From an uncultured Dorea sp. (GTDB lineage: Bacteria > Bacillota > Clostridia > Lachnospirales > Lachnospiraceae): 64,000 nucleotides of DNA. Made by a program: the position numbers and the translations under genes. How positions within the stretch are numbered: position 1 is the first letter of the stretch; every line of letters begins with the position of its first letter. The notes below the pieces were generated by a model. It ran no database searches, was not told the DNA's origin, and saw only the letters and a list, made by a program, of their open reading frames with translations. Positions 18,700-27,662 of the stretch are shown here, one piece after another. The stretch spans positions 1 through 64,000 of the forward strand of contig NZ_CAKRAH010000003.1 in the NCBI RefSeq assembly GCF_934294775.1. Reading direction: 5' to 3'.

Positions 18700-18742
18700 A
18701 TCATATGGAATTTTCAGTTCAGAAAATTCCTGCCAGTGAACA
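18700..18742 (+). repeat. 43-bp intergenic repeat, copy 1
   Basis: Contains a hairpin core GGAATTTTC-AGTTCA-GAAAATTCC and ends with CCAGTGAACA. It matches the reverse complement of 47560-47602 at 41 of 43 positions, and the similarity stops sharply at both ends. It lies between gpr and the rpsT promoter. Confidence 0.8.
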
Positions 18743-18788
18743 GTAATCATGTTTCTACTATTTTTTCCAAGATTTTCTGAAATATGTA

Positions 18789-18817
18789 TTGACAGAATGA
18801 GATTCATGACATAAAAT
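18789..18817 (+). promoter_or_regulatory. sigma-A promoter for rpsT
   Basis: TTGACA, 17 bases, TAAAAT on the plus strand. The start site would be near 18824, leaving a leader of about 88 nt. Confidence 0.75.
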
Positions 18818-18911
18818 AAATTCGTATGTTTCGTTAGATCGTCCGTGTCCGGCTCTAACGAACTGGAAATCGAATTAAAATCGAAATACATTGATATCGG
18901 AGGTGGACAAA

Positions 18912-19175
18912 TTGGCTAATATCAAATCTGCAAAGAAAAGAATTTTAGTAAACGAAACAAAAGCTGCTAGAAACAAAGCAATCAAGTCTAAAGTAAAAAC
19001 TTGCGTAAAGAAAGTTGAAACAGCTGTAGCTAAAAAAGATGCCGCTGCTGCTGCAGACGCATTAAAAGTTGCAATCGTTGAAATCAACAAAGCTGGAAGC
19101 AAGGGTGTTTACCACAAAAACACATGCTCTAGAAAGATTTCCCGTCTGACAAAAGCTGTTAACGGAATTGCTTAA
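18912..19175 (+). CDS. rpsT: 30S ribosomal protein S20
   Basis: Small 16S-binding protein. The TTG start (MANIKSAKKRILVNETKA) has GGAGGTGGACAAA just upstream and gives the standard 87 residues. The in-frame ATG 21 bases earlier lies before the ribosome site and is not used. S20 in other bacteria often starts on a non-ATG codon, which limits its own translation. It is a monocistronic plus-strand gene with its own promoter and a strong terminator, between two minus-strand units. Confidence 0.96.
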   Translation: MANIKSAKKRILVNETKAARNKAIKSKVKTCVKKVETAVAKKDAAAAADALKVAIVEINKAGSKGVYHKNTCSRKISRLTKAVNGIA

Positions 19176-19210
19176 TAATAATAGAGATTAAACTCGAGTT
19201 GCAAACCAAG

Positions 19211-19243
19211 ACCAGATCATCCCGTCAATGATCTGGTTTTTTT
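19211..19243 (+). terminator. rho-independent terminator of rpsT
   Basis: ACCAGATCAT and ATGATCTGGT make a perfect 10-bp stem with a 7-base loop, followed by seven T. Confidence 0.9.
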
Positions 19244-19262
19244 GTGTTTAATACACTATTAA

Positions 19263-19300
19263 ACAGCAAAGGGTATGGCGACCGCCATACCCTTTGCTGT
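19263..19300. terminator. convergent terminator, ilvC side
   Basis: An 18-bp near-perfect palindrome (ACAGCAAAGGGTATGGCG and its complement) with a 2-base loop, 17 bases after the ilvC stop. The T-run is short on both strands, so termination is likely but less certain than for rpsT. Confidence 0.65.
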
Positions 19301-19316
19301 TGTTATATGTATCTGA

Positions 19317-20336
19317 TTAGTTGTTGATCAGTTTGTCTTCTCCGTTCCAGCTGTAAAGCTTTCTGATCTCTGCTCCAACTTTCTCTGATGGATGCTCTGC
19401 AGCAAGTTTTCTCATAGCTTTGAAGTGTACCTGACGTCCTGCTGTAGACATATCTAATAAGAAGTCTTTTGCAAATGTTCCGTCCTGGATGTCTGTCAGG
19501 ATCTGTTTCATAGCTTTCTTTGTATCTTCTGTGATGATCTTAGGTCCTGTGATGTAATCTCCATATTCAGCTGTGTTAGAGATAGAGTATCTCATTCCAG
19601 CGAATCCTGACTGATAGATCAGGTCTACAATCAGTTTCATCTCATGGATACACTCGAAGTAAGCGTTTCTTGGATCATATCCAGCTTCGCAAAGTGTTTC
19701 GAAACCAGCCTGCATAAGTGCACATACACCACCGCAAAGTACTGCCTGCTCACCGAAGAGGTCTGTCTCTGTCTCTGTTCTGAATGTTGTCTCAAGAAGA
19801 CCAGCTCTTGCTCCACCGATTCCAAGACCATAAGCAAGTGCACGATCCCAAGCTTTTCCTGTAGCATCCTGCTCTACAGCGATCAGACAAGGTGTTCCTT
19901 TTCCATCCTGGTACTCACTTCTTACTGTGTGTCCTGGTGCCTTAGGAGCGATCATTGTTACGTCTACGTTCTTTGGTGGTTTGATGCATCCGAAGTGAAT
20001 GTTGAAACCATGAGCGAACATTAACATGTTACCTTCTTCAAGGTTTGGCTCGATGTCTTTTTTGTACATATCTGCCTGTAACTCATCGTTGATCAGGATC
20101 ATGATGATATCAGCCTGTTTTGCTGCTTCTGCTGCTGTATATACTTTGAATCCCTGAGCTTCAGCTTTTGCCCATGATTTGCTTCCTTCGTAAAGACCGA
20201 TGATAACATCGCATCCAGACTCTTTTAAGTTAAGAGCGTGTGCATGTCCCTGGCTACCATAACCGATGATAGCGATCTTCTGTCCGTCTAATACTGATAA
20301 ATTACAATCTTCCTGATAAAAAATTCTTGCTGCCAT
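19317..20336 (-). CDS. ilvC: ketol-acid reductoisomerase (class I)
   Basis: Second common step of valine and isoleucine synthesis; NADPH-dependent isomeroreduction of acetolactate or acetohydroxybutyrate. The Rossmann motif GYGSQGHAHALNLKESG is near residues 24-40. The C-terminal knotted domain contains the Mg-binding DLFGEQAVLCGG and ECIHEMKLIVDL. The ATG (MAARIFYQED) follows TAGGAGGAATGCTAAA, giving 339 residues; the longer frame is leader. It lies about 100 bases after ilvN on the same strand. No ilvB is present in this window. Confidence 0.97.
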   Translation of the reverse strand: MAARIFYQEDCNLSVLDGQKIAIIGYGSQGHAHALNLKESGCDVIIGLYEGSKSWAKAEAQGFKVYTAAEAAKQADIIMILINDELQADMYKKDIEPNLEEGNMLMFAHGFNIHFGCIKPPKNVDVTMIAPKAPGHTVRSEYQDGKGTPCLIAVEQDATGKAWDRALAYGLGIGGARAGLLETTFRTETETDLFGEQAVLCGGVCALMQAGFETLCEAGYDPRNAYFECIHEMKLIVDLIYQSGFAGMRYSISNTAEYGDYITGPKIITEDTKKAMKQILTDIQDGTFAKDFLLDMSTAGRQVHFKAMRKLAAEHPSEKVGAEIRKLYSWNGEDKLINN

Positions 20337-20439
20337 TTTAGCATTCCTCCTAAAAAATAAATTCATTTTTTATTCTTAAACATGGGGCTTCCCGTTTCCC
20401 AGGGCTTGTCTCTGTTTAATGTCTTTTATTATGTAACTG

Positions 20440-20961
20440 TTATAGTCTGTTGATGTTGCCGTCCTGATCAATGATCGTTACATGCCTGATTCCTCTTTGA
20501 AGTCCGGTAATACCGGTTCTTGCAAGTTCCAGAATCTCGTAACCTTCCAGCAGTTCCAGAAACGCATCTACTTTTGAACCATTTCCTGTCAGTTCCACCA
20601 TCAGGGAATCTTTCTCCACATCAACAATCTTCGCACGGAAAATATCCGCTACCGATATAATCTCCGTTCTCTCCGTCTTATTCGCTCTGACCTTCACCAT
20701 AATCAGCTCACGGTATACCGAATCATCCGGATCAAGTACTTTGATTTCAATGACATCTTCCAGCTTTCTGACCTGCTTTTCGATCTGTGACAAGATCAGC
20801 TCATCTCCACTGGATACAATGGTAATTCTTGTGAATCTCGGATCTGCTGTAACTCCAGCGGTAATGCTGTCGATACTGTATCCACGTCTGCTGAACAGAC
20901 CGGATACACGGCTTAAAACACCGGGATTATTATCTACCAATAATGAAAATACTCTTTGCAT
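20440..20961 (-). CDS. ilvN: acetolactate synthase small (regulatory) subunit
   Basis: Regulatory subunit conferring valine feedback on acetolactate synthase. An N-terminal ACT domain (RVFSLLVDNNPGVLSRVSGLF, SRRGYSIDSITAG) is followed by the C-terminal ALS_ss_C region (ELIMVKVRANKTER). It is 173 residues. No large subunit is adjacent, so the catalytic partner must be encoded elsewhere. The gene has a strong promoter and a short leader. I see no T-box or obvious leader peptide. Confidence 0.94.
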   Translation of the reverse strand: MQRVFSLLVDNNPGVLSRVSGLFSRRGYSIDSITAGVTADPRFTRITIVSSGDELILSQIEKQVRKLEDVIEIKVLDPDDSVYRELIMVKVRANKTERTEIISVADIFRAKIVDVEKDSLMVELTGNGSKVDAFLELLEGYEILELARTGITGLQRGIRHVTIIDQDGNINRL

Positions 20962-21013
20962 ATTGCACCTCTTTTCTATCTTTTATAAAAAACAGAGTGC
21001 GTTCTGTTTTTTT

Positions 21014-21042
21014 ATAATAACAATAACTTCCTGTTTTGTCAA
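21014..21042 (-). promoter_or_regulatory. sigma-A promoter for ilvN-ilvC
   Basis: The minus strand reads TTGACA, 17 bases, TATTAT. The predicted start is near 21007, only about 45 bases before the ilvN ATG. Confidence 0.75.
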
Positions 21043-21136
21043 GTATTGGTGTTCAACTTTTTACATTTTCACTTTTATTTTCTTCTAGTGTTTCCGCATC
21101 GTGCTTACATGGCACGATATCCACCCCATTTCATGA

Positions 21137-21820
21137 TTATTTTAAAATGATATCTGCAATATCTTCCGGTGTATCTGCAATGCACACTGCCCCGGCTTTT
21201 TCCAGTTCTTCACGATTGCCAAATCCATATAATACACCCATACAGTCAAGACCTTCTTTTTTCGCTCCCAGCACATCATGTTCACGGTCGCCGATCATCA
21301 GGATCTTATCCTTTTCCTTTACCCGGCACGTATCGATCAGATATTCGATTACTTCTGCTTTGCTTCCACGTCCTCCATCTAACTCCATACCGGCTACATA
21401 TTCAAAATACTCTTCCAGTCCAAAATGTTCTATGATCCTTCTTGCGTATACCTCCGGTTTGGACGTTGCAACAAAGAGACGCTTTCCCGCTGCCTTTAGT
21501 TCTTTTAGAGACTCCTCCAATCCATCATATACCGAACACTCAAAGATGCCTGTATCCTGATAATACTCTCTGTAATATTCCACTCCAAGCCAGCTTTTCT
21601 TCTCATCAAATCCATAGAACCTTGCAAAGGAATCCGTAAGCGGCGGCCCGATGAATTTATACAATTTTGCCCTGTCTGTTTCTTCTATCCCGAATTTTTT
21701 CAGTGCGTATATCACCGAATTGGTAATCCCCGGCGATGAATCAATGATCGTTCCGTCCAGATCAAAGAAACAAATGTCATATGTCCGGTTTAGTTGTTCT
21801 TTCTTCATATCCCGTCTCAT
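21137..21820 (-). CDS. HAD-superfamily phosphatase, phosphoglycolate phosphatase-like
   Basis: HAD subfamily IA hydrolase of 227 residues. Motif I is FFDLDGTIIDSS (nucleophile Asp near residue 20), motif II is VATSKP, and the motif III/IV region is MIGDREHDVLGAKKEGLDCMGV. The helical cap is of the Gph/PgmB type. It most resembles phosphoglycolate phosphatase or 5'-nucleotidase-like HADs, and the substrate cannot be told from sequence. The start ATG has AGGTG 11 bases upstream. Confidence 0.82.
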   Translation of the reverse strand: MRRDMKKEQLNRTYDICFFDLDGTIIDSSPGITNSVIYALKKFGIEETDRAKLYKFIGPPLTDSFARFYGFDEKKSWLGVEYYREYYQDTGIFECSVYDGLEESLKELKAAGKRLFVATSKPEVYARRIIEHFGLEEYFEYVAGMELDGGRGSKAEVIEYLIDTCRVKEKDKILMIGDREHDVLGAKKEGLDCMGVLYGFGNREELEKAGAVCIADTPEDIADIILK

Positions 21821-21879
21821 TCTATTGTCTGCACCTATATATGCACACTTATCCTTCCTTCATTTTTTCTCCAAAGTAT

Positions 21880-22028
21880 GTCTTAAAAATGCTTTCTGCA
21901 AGATATATATCACAATTTGTGGGAGATTTTATCTGAGCAAGGGACGGCGTAGTGGGCTACGTCAACTGAATGAAGGCAAAATCTCCCGCAAAGCGGGGCA
22001 TATAGATTGCACGAATGATTTTTCAGAC
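21880..22028. mobile_element. MITE-like palindromic element A (149 bp)
   Basis: 51-base imperfect terminal inverted repeats (38 of 51 matching) run from GTCTTAAAAATGC at the left to the complement of GTCTGAAAAATCA at the right. Their inner ends, GGGAGATTTT/AAAATCTCCC, are perfect. The centre reads GACGGCGTAG-TGGG-CTACGTCAAC. It has no coding capacity. The ends and centre resemble element B at 30420-30521, suggesting one non-autonomous family. Confidence 0.65.
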
Positions 22029-22037
22029 ACGCTCTAA

Positions 22038-22090
22038 AATACCGGGACAGTTTCATCGCATTTATATGCGCTTACACATGTCCCGGTATT
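22038..22090 (-). terminator. terminator after the TraX-family gene
   Basis: AATACCGGGACA and TGTCCCGGTATT are perfect 12-bp arms enclosing a second hairpin (GCGCAT/ATGCG), starting 2 bases after the stop codon. On the minus strand the outer arm runs into TTTTAG. Confidence 0.75.
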
Positions 22091-22091
22091 A

Positions 22092-22808
22092 TTATAACCG
22101 CCCTATATATACTTTTGCAAACTGTATCAGCCATAAAACAAAAAGATGTGCCGGATAGAACCCATAGAAAAACCATTTTTCCCATCGGTATACGGTTCTC
22201 TTTTTATCCCTGTTATATGCGCACTGTATCAGAATCCCCGAAACTGCCGGTCCGATACATGCACATACCGAATGCAGCAATGCCTGAGCAAAGCCATACA
22301 GATTCCTATATGACAATATATTTAAAATCATGAAAATCCCGATTCCTTTTATATAAGCCAGCATTGTTTTCTTCCTGTCTCCATATGCATGTACAAACAT
22401 AATAGTAAATACCGGTGCCAGAAGCGCCCAGTCTGTCCACAGGGAGCAGATTACCAGCAGGCTCAAAATCGCATTTCTCTCTCCCTTATTTTTCACATGA
22501 TCTATAATCCACACCACACCCAGACATAAAAGCAGGCTGAACATCATATTCAGGTTTGCTTCCTTAAGCGCCAGCATGAACGGAAGCTGGGAAATGATGC
22601 CAAACACCAGCAGTCTCATGGCATACTTTTTCACAGATCTTGTATAATGATATCCTTCCACCAGAAAGTAACACATGGTAATCGCTGTGAAGTACCCGAT
22701 ATCAATCATTACTTCCTGCGTGATACTTCCTTCTTTCAGAAATACATATGCAAAATGATTGCAGAACATTGTTATCATTGCAAGATATTTTATGGCGTTT
22801 CTACTCAT
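22092..22808 (-). CDS. TraX-family integral membrane protein
   Basis: 238-residue multi-pass protein with about seven hydrophobic segments. The N-terminal KYLAMITMFCNHFAYVF and C-terminal WFFYGFYPAHLFVLWLI match the TraX family, named after the F-plasmid pilin acetylase. Chromosomal TraX proteins in Firmicutes have no known conjugation partner, and none is seen here. The substrate is unknown; an acyltransferase role is only by family. It starts 13 bases after the Bce-type permease stop on the same strand and so may belong to that operon. Confidence 0.8.
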   Translation of the reverse strand: MSRNAIKYLAMITMFCNHFAYVFLKEGSITQEVMIDIGYFTAITMCYFLVEGYHYTRSVKKYAMRLLVFGIISQLPFMLALKEANLNMMFSLLLCLGVVWIIDHVKNKGERNAILSLLVICSLWTDWALLAPVFTIMFVHAYGDRKKTMLAYIKGIGIFMILNILSYRNLYGFAQALLHSVCACIGPAVSGILIQCAYNRDKKRTVYRWEKWFFYGFYPAHLFVLWLIQFAKVYIGRL

Positions 22809-22821
22809 ACCTGCCCCTCTC

Positions 22822-24888
22822 CTATTCTTCTATATTCCGGATAAATCCTACATATGTTGCTCCAAAATATATCACATATACACCAAAGAACAATACAAAT
22901 GAAATCGCAAAATACTGTAATACCGGCGTGCTGACTCCTGTATAAAAATTGAATCTCGCACCCATATATACAGCTATAATCCCGCTGATCACCGCCGAAA
23001 AGACCGCCGGACACAGATAATAGCCAGATAACTGCCGGAGTACTGTCCGGTGTATGTCACGTTTCCCGAGTCCGATTTTAGAAAGTACCTGATAGCGGAA
23101 TCTGTATTTTGCAGAATCGCTCAACTGTTGTACGGATAATACCGTCAGTGCAATACACAGGAATACAAGTCCGATATACATACATGGAAATGTAATGCAT
23201 GTCAGCATATAGCGTACCTCCGACGAAGCATTTTCCCGCACCAGATTTACTGCATCATATGTAACAACGGTATCGGTACCAAAGCATACATTATCTTTTT
23301 CTTCTTCCATATATGTGTACCCTGCATAATCATGTTTATCAGAAAGATTATCCAGTTTGTTCTGCAGGTTATCCGGTACTTTTCCATCCACACTTACCGC
23401 AAGCTCAGAATAGTATGCTGCCATATGCTGTATCCTTTCATCCGGCACAACGATGATATAATCCCCTCCGTTATGACCGTCCTGTGAAAATGACTCTGTA
23501 CAGATCTTTTTACACTTCAGTATCTCTCCCTGATCCTGGATCTTCACTTCATCCGTAAAGTCTCCTGTCTCTTTATATACTCTTTTTTTCATCTGCAGGA
23601 TATATTCGTCACTTCCAAGGGTTTCTTCCGAATATCCAAGCATGCTTCTCAAATGATTATAATCACTCAGACTCATATAGGTATCATATCTGCAATATGT
23701 CGCATCCCCTGCACCCTTGCTTATTTTCTTTTCATTTGGCGTTCCATCTGCATTAAGATATGTATCACCAAAATAATGCAGATGCGTATACAGCCATGTA
23801 TTCATTTCATTTGTATGATTTTCATAAATGTGGTATATGCATGTATCTTTTATATCCGTTTCTTTTGCGACTACTTTTAATTCCCGTGCAAAATCATATT
23901 CCGGGTTGCGGCTGTTCACCTGTACGTCAAACGGGAATTTCATTTCCAAAACCTGATTCTGCCAGTCCGTGAACATCAACGCTACCGAACATCCCAGAAA
24001 CGAGATCATAAAAAGCACGGTAAGCGTCCCCATGGTAAACCGCATCGTCTTTAACTTTGAAGCAAACTGGCGAAGCAGGAACAGATTTTGTCCCCGGTAG
24101 ATTCCTTTTCCTTTTTTCTCCACATAACAGATAATCCATGCCGAAAGTCCTGTATAAAAGATGTAGACAGTAATAAACAAACCTGCCAGGAAAGCCGATG
24201 CCGTACCTACAGACTGAACATTTCCACTTAGTATCCAGACTCCAAAAGCGATAATAAATAATACTGACACCGGCAGCAGTATGCGTTTTTGTTTTTCATG
24301 CGCTTCTTTCATTTCTTCATTTTTCTGACTTTCACTCATCAGATTATGAATATTCATCTTACGGAATCTTCTCCTGCAGCGGAATAACGCCAGAAGATAA
24401 CATCCGGCAAAACAGCATACCGTCATCAGAAGGCAGTACCGGTTAAATTCCAGATGTGGTTTTAATTCCACCTGCACAATGGTGTAAAGGATTACGATCA
24501 GCACCTGCTGTAACAGTACCCCAAGTCCGAGACCTATGACGAAAGAACCTACTCCAAGCATCAGATTTTCCTTCATATAGAGTATTGATACTTCCTTTTT
24601 CTTCATTCCGATCAGCAGATAAATGCCAAATTCACGGCTTCTCTTTTCCAGCATGAACCGCACCATATAATTGATCAGCCATGCTACAATCAGTACAATA
24701 AAAAATGTTGCAATACCGATCATTGCTGCCATCATCGTCGCCATCTCATACATTTTCTGGAGATCTCTGGAGAAAATAATACTGTTAAATGCAAATATCA
24801 GTGCCACTATGAATGTCATTGTCAGTACATACACCAGATAATCTCTGGCTGAACGCCTGACATTGCGAAATGCAAGCTTACTGAACAT
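22822..24888 (-). CDS. Bce-type ABC transporter permease
   Basis: Large FtsX-domain permease (688 residues) of the BceB/VraG family, which senses and removes cell-wall-active peptides such as bacitracin. The opening MFSKLAFRNVRRSARDYLVYVLT is characteristic. Membrane segments occupy roughly residues 15-300 and 575-680, with a long extracellular domain at about 310-560 between them. I use the ATG 11 bases after GGGAGG, since the GTG 12 bases upstream lies in the ribosome site. The start overlaps the ATPase end by 11 bases, indicating translational coupling. Confidence 0.9.
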   Translation of the reverse strand: MFSKLAFRNVRRSARDYLVYVLTMTFIVALIFAFNSIIFSRDLQKMYEMATMMAAMIGIATFFIVLIVAWLINYMVRFMLEKRSREFGIYLLIGMKKKEVSILYMKENLMLGVGSFVIGLGLGVLLQQVLIVILYTIVQVELKPHLEFNRYCLLMTVCCFAGCYLLALFRCRRRFRKMNIHNLMSESQKNEEMKEAHEKQKRILLPVSVLFIIAFGVWILSGNVQSVGTASAFLAGLFITVYIFYTGLSAWIICYVEKKGKGIYRGQNLFLLRQFASKLKTMRFTMGTLTVLFMISFLGCSVALMFTDWQNQVLEMKFPFDVQVNSRNPEYDFARELKVVAKETDIKDTCIYHIYENHTNEMNTWLYTHLHYFGDTYLNADGTPNEKKISKGAGDATYCRYDTYMSLSDYNHLRSMLGYSEETLGSDEYILQMKKRVYKETGDFTDEVKIQDQGEILKCKKICTESFSQDGHNGGDYIIVVPDERIQHMAAYYSELAVSVDGKVPDNLQNKLDNLSDKHDYAGYTYMEEEKDNVCFGTDTVVTYDAVNLVRENASSEVRYMLTCITFPCMYIGLVFLCIALTVLSVQQLSDSAKYRFRYQVLSKIGLGKRDIHRTVLRQLSGYYLCPAVFSAVISGIIAVYMGARFNFYTGVSTPVLQYFAISFVLFFGVYVIYFGATYVGFIRNIEE

Positions 24889-25768
24889 CTGAAAGTTCAC
24901 CTCCCGTCAGGGAAAGTACGTCCAGGATCTTATTTAAAAATACACGTCTTTCTTCTACTCCTCTTATCAGTTCATGAAATATCTTTCCATCTTTCAAAAA
25001 CAGAATCCGGTTACAATAGCTGGCTGAAAATGCATCATGTGTAACCATAAGGATCGTCGACTGCATGTCATGATTCATTTTACGGAATGTTTCTAATAAT
25101 GTCTGTGCTGCTCTGGAATCTAATGCCCCTGTCGGCTCATCTGCGAGGATCAGTTTCGGATGGTTGATGAGTGCTCTTGCACAGGCGCATCTTTGCTTTT
25201 GTCCTCCTGATACCTGGTACGGGAATTTGTTTCTGATTTCTTCGATATGTAAAAGCTTCAGTATCTCATCGCATTGCTGCCAGATCTGTTTTTTATTCTG
25301 ACTGTGTAATGTCATTGCCAGGATAATATTTTCTTCTATCGTCAGTGTGTCCAACAGATTATAGTCCTGGAACACAAATCCCAGATTCTCTTTTCTGAAT
25401 TCTGACAATGCATCTTCACTCAGTTCTGTGATATCTGTATTTCCATAATAAATATGTCCGGACGTTACGCGGTCGATTGTAGAGAGCATATTTAGAAGTG
25501 TCGTCTTACCGGAACCGGATGCTCCCATGATGCCTACAAATTCTCCTTTTTGTACGCAAAAGCTCACCCTGTCTACAGCTTTCGTGATATTCGTATCATT
25601 TCCATAATATTTTTCTACATCACATACCCGGATTTCTCCATCCGGAATTCTTTCTCCTGCTGTATTTTTATCTGTTCTTTCTTTATCTCTTTCGGTTCTG
25701 CCCGCTTTCATGCGTCCGCGAGACATTTTTTTCTTTCTGCTCCTGTCCTGCTCGTCTTTTCTTCTCAT
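24878..25768 (-). CDS. Bce-type ABC transporter ATP-binding protein
   Basis: ATPase partner of the following permease. Walker A is GASGSGKTTLLN, signature VSGGQKQRCACARAL, Walker B LILADEPTGALD and H-loop VTHDAF. Its 296 residues exceed the usual ~250 because of an N-terminal extension of about 45 mostly basic residues (MRRKDEQDRSRKKKMSRGRM and onward) before the conserved IRVCDVEKYYG. The ATG has a good site (AAAGGATGAGATAG), so the extension may be translated. A later start cannot be excluded. Confidence 0.9.
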   Translation of the reverse strand: MRRKDEQDRSRKKKMSRGRMKAGRTERDKERTDKNTAGERIPDGEIRVCDVEKYYGNDTNITKAVDRVSFCVQKGEFVGIMGASGSGKTTLLNMLSTIDRVTSGHIYYGNTDITELSEDALSEFRKENLGFVFQDYNLLDTLTIEENIILAMTLHSQNKKQIWQQCDEILKLLHIEEIRNKFPYQVSGGQKQRCACARALINHPKLILADEPTGALDSRAAQTLLETFRKMNHDMQSTILMVTHDAFSASYCNRILFLKDGKIFHELIRGVEERRVFLNKILDVLSLTGGELSDVQ

Positions 25769-25803
25769 CTATCTCATCCTTTCTGATCTTTTATTATTGT
25801 CCA

Positions 25804-25831
25804 TATCTACACCAGATGCAGACACTGACAA
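25804..25831 (-). promoter_or_regulatory. possible promoter for the Bce ABC genes
   Basis: The minus strand reads TTGTCA, 16 bases, TAGATA, about 36 bases before the ATPase start. It is weak, as expected for a promoter needing an activator. I could not recognise a BceR-type binding site beside it. Confidence 0.35.
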
Positions 25832-25915
25832 TCATTTTTCATCTTATGGTTTTCTTTTCCCTTTTACTTTACTCGCCTGGACCAGAAAGTTGTATTGATG
25901 CATCTTTCAGTTATC

Positions 25916-26935
25916 TTACATTTTTGAAAGATAACTGCTGACTGGAAATGTAAGAATCATCTTCGTTCCTTCTCCCAGGACAGATTCTGCTTCAATGGAA
26001 ATGCCGAGCTTTTCACATAATTTTTGGCAAAGATACAGCCCCATACCCGTAGATTTCTTTCCGTTTCTTCCGTTTGAACCGGTAAACCCTTTTTCAAATA
26101 TCCGTGAAAGTTCTTCTGTACGAATGCCGGTTCCATTATCTTCGACGACCAATCTGACACCATGGCCGTATCTTTCGGTATAAATGCGGATATATGGATG
26201 TTCATCCACATCTTGTTTTTTATATTTTACACTGTTTAGTACAAGCTGGTTCAATATAAAAAGAATCCATTTCTTATCTGTATACACATGATCCGGACAT
26301 GCTACTTCACCATGCACCCCACTGCTGATCAGATAGTACTTATTTTTCATGAAGATCTCCGAAGCCGCCTTTCCAAGATTGGTCTCCTCAATCATATAAT
26401 CTTTGTAGACCTTTTCCATCCGGGCATAATACAGAACCATGTCTACATCATTTTCGATGCGCTGGTTCTCAAGACTGATCTGTCTGGTTACTTCATCTTT
26501 ATGGTTCTCACATGCAAGCTGAATGCTGGTAATTGGTGCTTTGATCTCATGTACCCAGCTTTCGATATAATCCCGGTAGTCTTTTTGTTCCTCTTCGATC
26601 TCACGGATACGCTCGATTACCGACTTATTAGACCTCCGTATCATATCTCTGTAAAGACGGTCTTCCAGATAAGGAGAAGACGGCAGCAGTTCACCAAGCA
26701 GATATCTCTGATCTACCTCCTCCAGAATATGCGCCGCCTGGTCAAAATATTTTTTCCGCCTGTAATATCCCGTAAGGATCCAAAGCACCAGTATGATCCA
26801 CCAGAAGATCAGTATCAATGCAGATGCGTTCTTACTATATCCAGTAATATAAAAGAATGCCATCAGAACCATCATACACAGCAAATGCAATAAAAAGATC
26901 AAAATCTTATCTTTTATATATTCCGAAAATCTCAT
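25916..26935 (-). CDS. Bce-type sensor histidine kinase
   Basis: Intramembrane-sensing kinase (339 residues). Two membrane helices at about residues 12-32 and 37-57 have almost no extracellular loop, so it probably senses through the ABC permease, as BceS does. The H-box is SWVHEIKAPITSIQL with His129, the N-box LNQLVLNSVKYK, and the G-boxes VVEDNGTGI and GMGLYLCQKL. Its ATG overlaps the response-regulator stop by 4 bases (ATGA). Confidence 0.92.
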   Translation of the reverse strand: MRFSEYIKDKILIFLLHLLCMMVLMAFFYITGYSKNASALILIFWWIILVLWILTGYYRRKKYFDQAAHILEEVDQRYLLGELLPSSPYLEDRLYRDMIRRSNKSVIERIREIEEEQKDYRDYIESWVHEIKAPITSIQLACENHKDEVTRQISLENQRIENDVDMVLYYARMEKVYKDYMIEETNLGKAASEIFMKNKYYLISSGVHGEVACPDHVYTDKKWILFILNQLVLNSVKYKKQDVDEHPYIRIYTERYGHGVRLVVEDNGTGIRTEELSRIFEKGFTGSNGRNGKKSTGMGLYLCQKLCEKLGISIEAESVLGEGTKMILTFPVSSYLSKM

Positions 26936-27618
26936 ATCCGGTACCCCATTCCGCGTTTTGTTTCGATAAAGTCTTTGACTCCAATTTCTGAGAGCTTGTT
27001 TCTAAGTCTTGTGACATTAACACTTAACGTATTATCATCTATGAATACTTCATTGTCCCACAGGTATTCAATCATGTCCATCCTTGGTACGATCTCCCCT
27101 TTTTTCTGATATAAAAGATGCAGGATTTTCAACTCATTCTTGGTAAGATCCGTCTTCTTCCCGGCATGTTCTACGTAGGCACCGGCAAGATTCAATGTGA
27201 CACCCTTATATTCCAGGTGTATCGTATCATTTGTTGATTTCACAGCGTTTTTACTAGTAGTTCTTTTTAAAACCACTCCTATTCTTGCCAGTAAAATCGG
27301 TGGATTAAAAGGTTTGGTAATGTAATCGTCTGCTCCATTTAATATCCCGGTCAGTTCATCCATGGAGTCTGTTCTGCTGGTCAGGAATATAATTGGGATA
27401 TCTGAATATTCTCTGAGTTTCCTGCAGACATCAAAGCCGGATTCCCCAGGTAAATTAAGATCCAGAAGAACCAGATCCGCAGCAGGACACAATACACGTA
27501 TCTGTCCTGCTACATCTGTAAATGATTCTATCACTGTCACCTGATAGAATGCATTTTCTAAAAGCCGCTTTAATTCTTTGCGGATTCCTTCATCATCTTC
27601 TACAATAACTATTTGCAT
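26932..27618 (-). CDS. OmpR-family response regulator (BceR-like)
   Basis: 228 residues: receiver domain with acidic pair VEDDE, phospho-acceptor Asp53 (LVLLDLNLPGESGF) and Lys in DDYITKPFNP. A C-terminal winged helix follows (LTKNELKILHLLYQKKGEIV, VNVTRLRNKL). It is the first gene of a regulator-kinase unit followed by the ABC pair, so it most likely activates the transporter genes in response to peptide antibiotics. The ATG follows AGGAGAAAAAC. Confidence 0.93.
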   Translation of the reverse strand: MQIVIVEDDEGIRKELKRLLENAFYQVTVIESFTDVAGQIRVLCPAADLVLLDLNLPGESGFDVCRKLREYSDIPIIFLTSRTDSMDELTGILNGADDYITKPFNPPILLARIGVVLKRTTSKNAVKSTNDTIHLEYKGVTLNLAGAYVEHAGKKTDLTKNELKILHLLYQKKGEIVPRMDMIEYLWDNEVFIDDNTLSVNVTRLRNKLSEIGVKDFIETKRGMGYRI

Positions 27619-27662
27619 GTTTTTCTCCTTATGACGTCATATTTCAACGTTTTTAATTATAT

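Noticed and set aside
18655..18891. 78-codon minus-strand frame between gpr and rpsT
   Set aside because: It covers the 43-bp repeat and the opposing rpsT promoter, lacks a ribosome site, and is better explained as regulatory DNA.
20961..21040. T-box or leader-peptide control of ilvN
   Set aside because: The leader from the predicted start is only about 45 nt and has no specifier-like or T-box sequence.
25908..25937. Hairpin CAGTTATCTT/AAGATAACTG at the end of the kinase gene as a terminator
   Set aside because: No T-run follows it on the minus strand, and it overlaps the kinase stop codon.
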